A program made the translations under genes and the position numbers. Shown here piece after piece: positions 61,454 through 64,000 of a DNA stretch of 64,000 bases. The notes beneath the pieces were generated by a model, which ran no database searches, had not been told where the DNA came from, and saw only the letters and a program-made list of their open reading frames with translations. Source of the stretch: JAJEFO01 sp965209045 (GTDB lineage: Bacteria > Pseudomonadota > Alphaproteobacteria > Rhodobacterales > Rhodobacteraceae); assembly GCA_965209045.1 (NCBI GenBank), contig CBDBPW010000003.1, forward strand, positions 806,001 to 870,000. Reading direction: 5' to 3'. Each line of letters starts with the position of its first letter. The first letter of the stretch is position 1.

Positions 61454-61547
61454 GTCGTTCTCCCAGTTGTTTCACTTCAAGTTTCGCAGACCGCCAGCCC
61501 GGCGCGAGCCCTTGCGTTCCACAAGCGTCCCGAGACCGATGCACTGT

Positions 61548-62090
61548 CTAGAGCTTCACCCAGCCCTGGGGTGGCTCCTTGCCCGGATGCACTGTCCCGC
61601 AGTTCGGGCAGGTGCGGCGGTCCTCGGCGGCGTAGAAGCTCTCGTAGACGGGCGGCAGATCCTCCACGATGGACTGAAGCTGCAGCTCGGCGCGGTGCAC
61701 CCTTGTGCCGCATTCAAAGCAATACCACTCGATCGCGTCAAGCTGGCCCGGCTGTCGCTTCGGTTCGATCACCAGGCCGACCGAGCCCTCTTGCGGCCGC
61801 TGCGGCGAATGCCGGACATGCGGCGGAAGCAGGAACACGTCGCCCTGCCTGATCGGGACGTCGTAGAATTCCTCGCCGTCGTAGAGCTTGAGCACCATGT
61901 CGCCCTCAAGCTGGTAGAAAAACTCCTCGACCGGGTCGTCGTGGTAGTCGGTGCGCTTGTTCGGGCCGCCCACGACCGTCACCATCATGTCGCTGTTCTC
62001 GAACACCATCTTGTTGCCGACCGGCGGTTTCAGCTGATGGCGATGCTCGTCGATCCAATCCTTGAAGTTGAAGGCGCCCAGTCTGGCCAT
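61548..62090 (-). CDS. nbaC: 3-Hydroxyanthranilate 3,4-dioxygenase
   Basis: A 180-residue cupin, start ATG 62090 with GAGGAGG upstream. Iron ligands H50, E56 and H94, with second rubredoxin-like metal site C124, C127, C161 and C164. These fall one residue before the known positions of the Cupriavidus enzyme as I recall them. The enzyme opens 3-hydroxyanthranilate to 2-amino-3-carboxymuconate semialdehyde. It lies 89 bp after the DapA-like gene and 94 bp before livK. Neither ACMSD nor 2-aminomuconate enzymes are seen in the window. Confidence 0.93.
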   Translation of the reverse strand: MARLGAFNFKDWIDEHRHQLKPPVGNKMVFENSDMMVTVVGGPNKRTDYHDDPVEEFFYQLEGDMVLKLYDGEEFYDVPIRQGDVFLLPPHVRHSPQRPQEGSVGLVIEPKRQPGQLDAIEWYCFECGTRVHRAELQLQSIVEDLPPVYESFYAAEDRRTCPNCGTVHPGKEPPQGWVKL

Positions 62091-62179
62091 GCCGTCCTCC
62101 TCTTTGGGTGGACAGCCACCATAACCGCAAAGGATTCTTCTGCATGTAGCTATCGCAAATTGATATATCGGGCAACGCC

Positions 62180-63133
62180 CTACGGCCTGAGACCGCTGGT
62201 CTCGAACGCGGCGCGCACCGCGGCTCTCTCCTCCGCGGTCAATTCCAGCATCGGCGGACGGACACGCCCGCCGACCTGGCCCAAAAGCTCCTGCCAGCAC
62301 TTGCCGAAGGCAGTGGGCTTTCCGGGCGGCCTGCTGCGCCTGATCGCGTCTCGAACCGGGTCAAGGCTGTCGCGCACCTTGCGCGCCTCGGCGAACCTTC
62401 CGGCAAAGGCGAGTTCGGTATAGTCATGCATCCTCCTGTCGTTCGCCGATTGCAGCAGGTAGGGCGGCGAGGAACAGAGATACAGCCGCCAGCCCAGATC
62501 CTCGATGTTGTCCAGCCAGTCGTCTTCCAGCGAGGTCGAAACCAGGATCCTGTCGCCCACCATGCGAGTCAGACGCACGTACATCTCGCGCGGCACCGAG
62601 TACTTGATCGCGACGATATTGGGCAGCTCGGCGATCCGTGCGCATTCCTCGGGCTGCATGAGGTAGCCGCTGTCAGGATGGCTCCACATGGCGATGCCGA
62701 TGTCCAGCACGTCGCAGAACCGCTTGTAGTACTGGTACAGCAGTTCGCCCCGGTCATGACAGAAGCTCAGCATGGGCGCATGCACCACAACGTAGTCGGC
62801 GTCGCACGCCTCCGCGTGGCGCCCGAGTTCCAGCGCGGTGTCCATGTTCTGGTCCGAGATTGACATGATCGTGCCGGCCCTGCCCGCGCATTCCTCCGCG
62901 GCGATCGTCATGTTGCGCTTGCGCTCTTCCAGCGACATGGACCAAAACTCGCCCTGCTTGCCCGCAACGAACAGGCCCTTTATCTCCAGGGCGTCGATCC
63001 AGTGGCGAATGTTCGAGCGCAGCCCCGCCTCGTCCAGCGCGAGGTCGGCGTCGAACGGGTTCAGGGCGGCCGCCCAGATGCCCCGCATGTTCTCGCGGGC
63101 ATGTTCCTTGGCCTCGTGCTTGGCGTATTTCAT
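62180..63133 (-). CDS. Dihydrodipicolinate synthase/N-acetylneuraminate lyase family aldolase
   Basis: A 317-residue protein with start ATG 63133 and GGAG seven bases upstream. Schiff-base lysine K177 in NIVAIKYSV. The usual GTTGE loop reads GKQGEFWSMS (58-67), a variant seen in non-DapA members. A pathway role in cleavage or hydration of a keto acid is likely, not lysine synthesis. It is the first gene of the 3-HAO/Liv operon and is divergent from the aspartate dehydrogenase gene. Confidence 0.88.
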   Translation of the reverse strand: MKYAKHEAKEHARENMRGIWAAALNPFDADLALDEAGLRSNIRHWIDALEIKGLFVAGKQGEFWSMSLEERKRNMTIAAEECAGRAGTIMSISDQNMDTALELGRHAEACDADYVVVHAPMLSFCHDRGELLYQYYKRFCDVLDIGIAMWSHPDSGYLMQPEECARIAELPNIVAIKYSVPREMYVRLTRMVGDRILVSTSLEDDWLDNIEDLGWRLYLCSSPPYLLQSANDRRMHDYTELAFAGRFAEARKVRDSLDPVRDAIRRSRPPGKPTAFGKCWQELLGQVGGRVRPPMLELTAEERAAVRAAFETSGLRP

Positions 63134-63279
63134 GGCGCTGCTCCGCATCGTTGCGACGCGCCCAAGAGGGCGCATGTGTCCGCCCCATCCAATCCGAATT
63201 GGCGGAACTGGCTATCAAAAAAAAGCATACCAAAGCATGTGCAGTTCAGGATATCTGAATTCCGCAAGGGAGCACACTC
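63134..63279. promoter_or_regulatory. Divergent promoter of the DapA-like and aspartate dehydrogenase genes
   Basis: AT-rich, with an eight-A run near 63217-63224 and a 15-bp near-palindrome TTCAG-GATAT-CTGAA at 63245-63259. The ribosome site GGGAG (63268-63272) precedes ATG 63280. No regulator gene is present inside the window for this pair. Confidence 0.4.
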
Positions 63280-64000
63280 ATGAGAATCGCCATCATCGGA
63301 ACCGGCGCGGTCGCCAGCTACGTTCGAGAGGCGCTTTCCGCAACCCCGCACGTGATCAAGGCGGTCCTGGTGCGCCCGGAACGTGTCCCGGAGGCGCCCG
63401 GGCGATTCGTCGGGTCCGTCGCCACGCTGCCGGACGGGCTGGAGGCAGTCGTCGACTGCGCCGGCCACAGCGCATTGCGCGAACATGGACCCATGGTCCT
63501 GGAACGCGGGCTGGACCTGGTTTCGGTGTCCGTTGGCGCTCTGGCCGACGCCGACCTGTCGGCTGCGCTCGAGGCGTCCGCCTTGCGGGGAAACGCCCGC
63601 CTGCACCTGGCTAGCGGCGCGGTCGGCGCGCTGGATTGCCTGCAGTCCGCGCGTGTCGGCACGCTGGACAAGGTCACCTATGTCGGACGCAAGCCCCCAA
63701 ATGGCTGGAAAGGCTCTCCCGCCGAAAGCGTGACGAACCTTGACGCGTTGCAAAGCGGGGCGGTGACGCATTTCGTCGGCTCCGCCCGTGACGCCGCCCT
63801 GCAGTATCCAAGGAACGCCAATGTCGCCGCCGCCGTCGCGCTCGCCGGCGTCGGGTTCGACAGCACCGAGGTCAGGTTGATCGCCGATGCGGACATCGTC
63901 GAGAACGTCCACGAAATCCGGGCCCGAGGCGACTTTGGCGCGTTTCAGTTCCGCGTCAGCGGCAAGTCCCTGCCGAACAATCCGCGCAGTTCCGCGCTTG
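63280..64000 (+). CDS. L-aspartate dehydrogenase (NadX-like), 3' end outside window
   Basis: The frame is open from ATG 63280 to the window end (240 residues). N-terminal IGTGAVASY, then GRKPPNGWKGSPAES, NANVAAAVALAGVGFDSTEVRLIAD and NVHEI with the catalytic histidine H211, all typical of aspartate dehydrogenase. The enzyme interconverts aspartate and iminoaspartate, or in related clades other imino acids. Divergent from the aldolase. The neighbourhood with 3-HAO suggests it works on a product of aromatic amino-acid ring cleavage, or on NAD-precursor chemistry. Confidence 0.9.
   Translation, partial: MRIAIIGTGAVASYVREALSATPHVIKAVLVRPERVPEAPGRFVGSVATLPDGLEAVVDCAGHSALREHGPMVLERGLDLVSVSVGALADADLSAALEASALRGNARLHLASGAVGALDCLQSARVGTLDKVTYVGRKPPNGWKGSPAESVTNLDALQSGAVTHFVGSARDAALQYPRNANVAAAVALAGVGFDSTEVRLIADADIVENVHEIRARGDFGAFQFRVSGKSLPNNPRSSAL

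Noticed and set aside
1..64000. CRISPR arrays, tRNA and rRNA genes
   Set aside because: No regularly spaced repeats, cloverleaf-like segments with TTCGA arms and acceptor stems, or rRNA-like sequence were noticed on reading both strands.

Overview
The window is a high-GC stretch of an alphaproteobacterial genome. Gene content points to a Rhodobacterales, Rhizobiales or Rhodospirillales-like heterotroph: an Aap/Bzt-type amino-acid ABC transporter, several TRAP transporters, a Liv-type ABC transporter, paired HyuA/DUF917 proteins, and many FCD/UTRA GntR, IclR, LysR and Lrp regulators. Almost every gene belongs to a transport-plus-catabolism cluster with its own regulator. No ribosomal, tRNA or core housekeeping genes were seen.

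Layout. 1-1.5 kb: 3' part of an IS21-type element (IstB, then a Toprim/DUF3991 gene on the opposite strand, then the repeated element end). 1.6-5.4 kb: class II aldolase, EctD/PhyH-type dioxygenase, GntR(FCD) regulator and a divergent SAF-domain dehydrogenase. This block is bracketed by a 29-bp direct repeat (1546-1574 and 6140-6168). 6.2-7.8 kb: a frameshifted GMC oxidoreductase. 8.35-11.83 kb: an Lrp/AsnC regulator gene cut in two by a complete IS66 element (8524-11501) with an exact 8-bp target duplication. 11.8-19.7 kb: operon of HyuA-like ATPase, DUF917 protein and a five-gene peptide-type ABC importer. 20.1-22.6 kb: nested mobile debris, namely a TnpB gene interrupted by a 1.25-kb element with a 6-bp target duplication and fused at its other end to the 3' part of a group II intron (RT C-terminus plus domains V and VI).

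23.1-26.0 kb: BetC-like sulfatase and an aldehyde dehydrogenase. They converge on a nine-gene minus-strand operon (35.9 down to 26.0 kb): SDR, split transketolase (C subunit before N subunit), epimerase, TRAP DctP, fused DctQM, two SDRs and a zinc alcohol dehydrogenase. An adjacent GntR(UTRA) gene shares an operator-like 11-mer with the operon promoter. 37.5-40.8 kb: AapJ/Q/M-type amino-acid importer without its ATPase. 41.2-49.4 kb: PLP C-S lyase-like enzyme divergent from a BisC-type molybdoenzyme and an IclR regulator, then rhodanese, FAD amine oxidase and PrpE-type acyl-CoA synthetase. 49.6-54.5 kb: LysR, TAXI-TRAP transporter and an MBL-fold hydrolase. 55.2-64.0 kb: DapA-like aldolase, 3-hydroxyanthranilate dioxygenase, LivKHMGF, AFMID-like hydrolase and GNAT on the minus strand, with a divergent L-aspartate dehydrogenase running off the end.

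The best candidates for undescribed biology are the transketolase/TRAP/sulfatase region, the 3-HAO/aspartate-dehydrogenase/Liv cluster, and the Toprim-containing mobile elements. A recurring feature is a strong hairpin between a binding-protein gene and the next permease gene, found at three independent transporters (DctP-DctQM, AapJ-AapQ, LivK-LivH).
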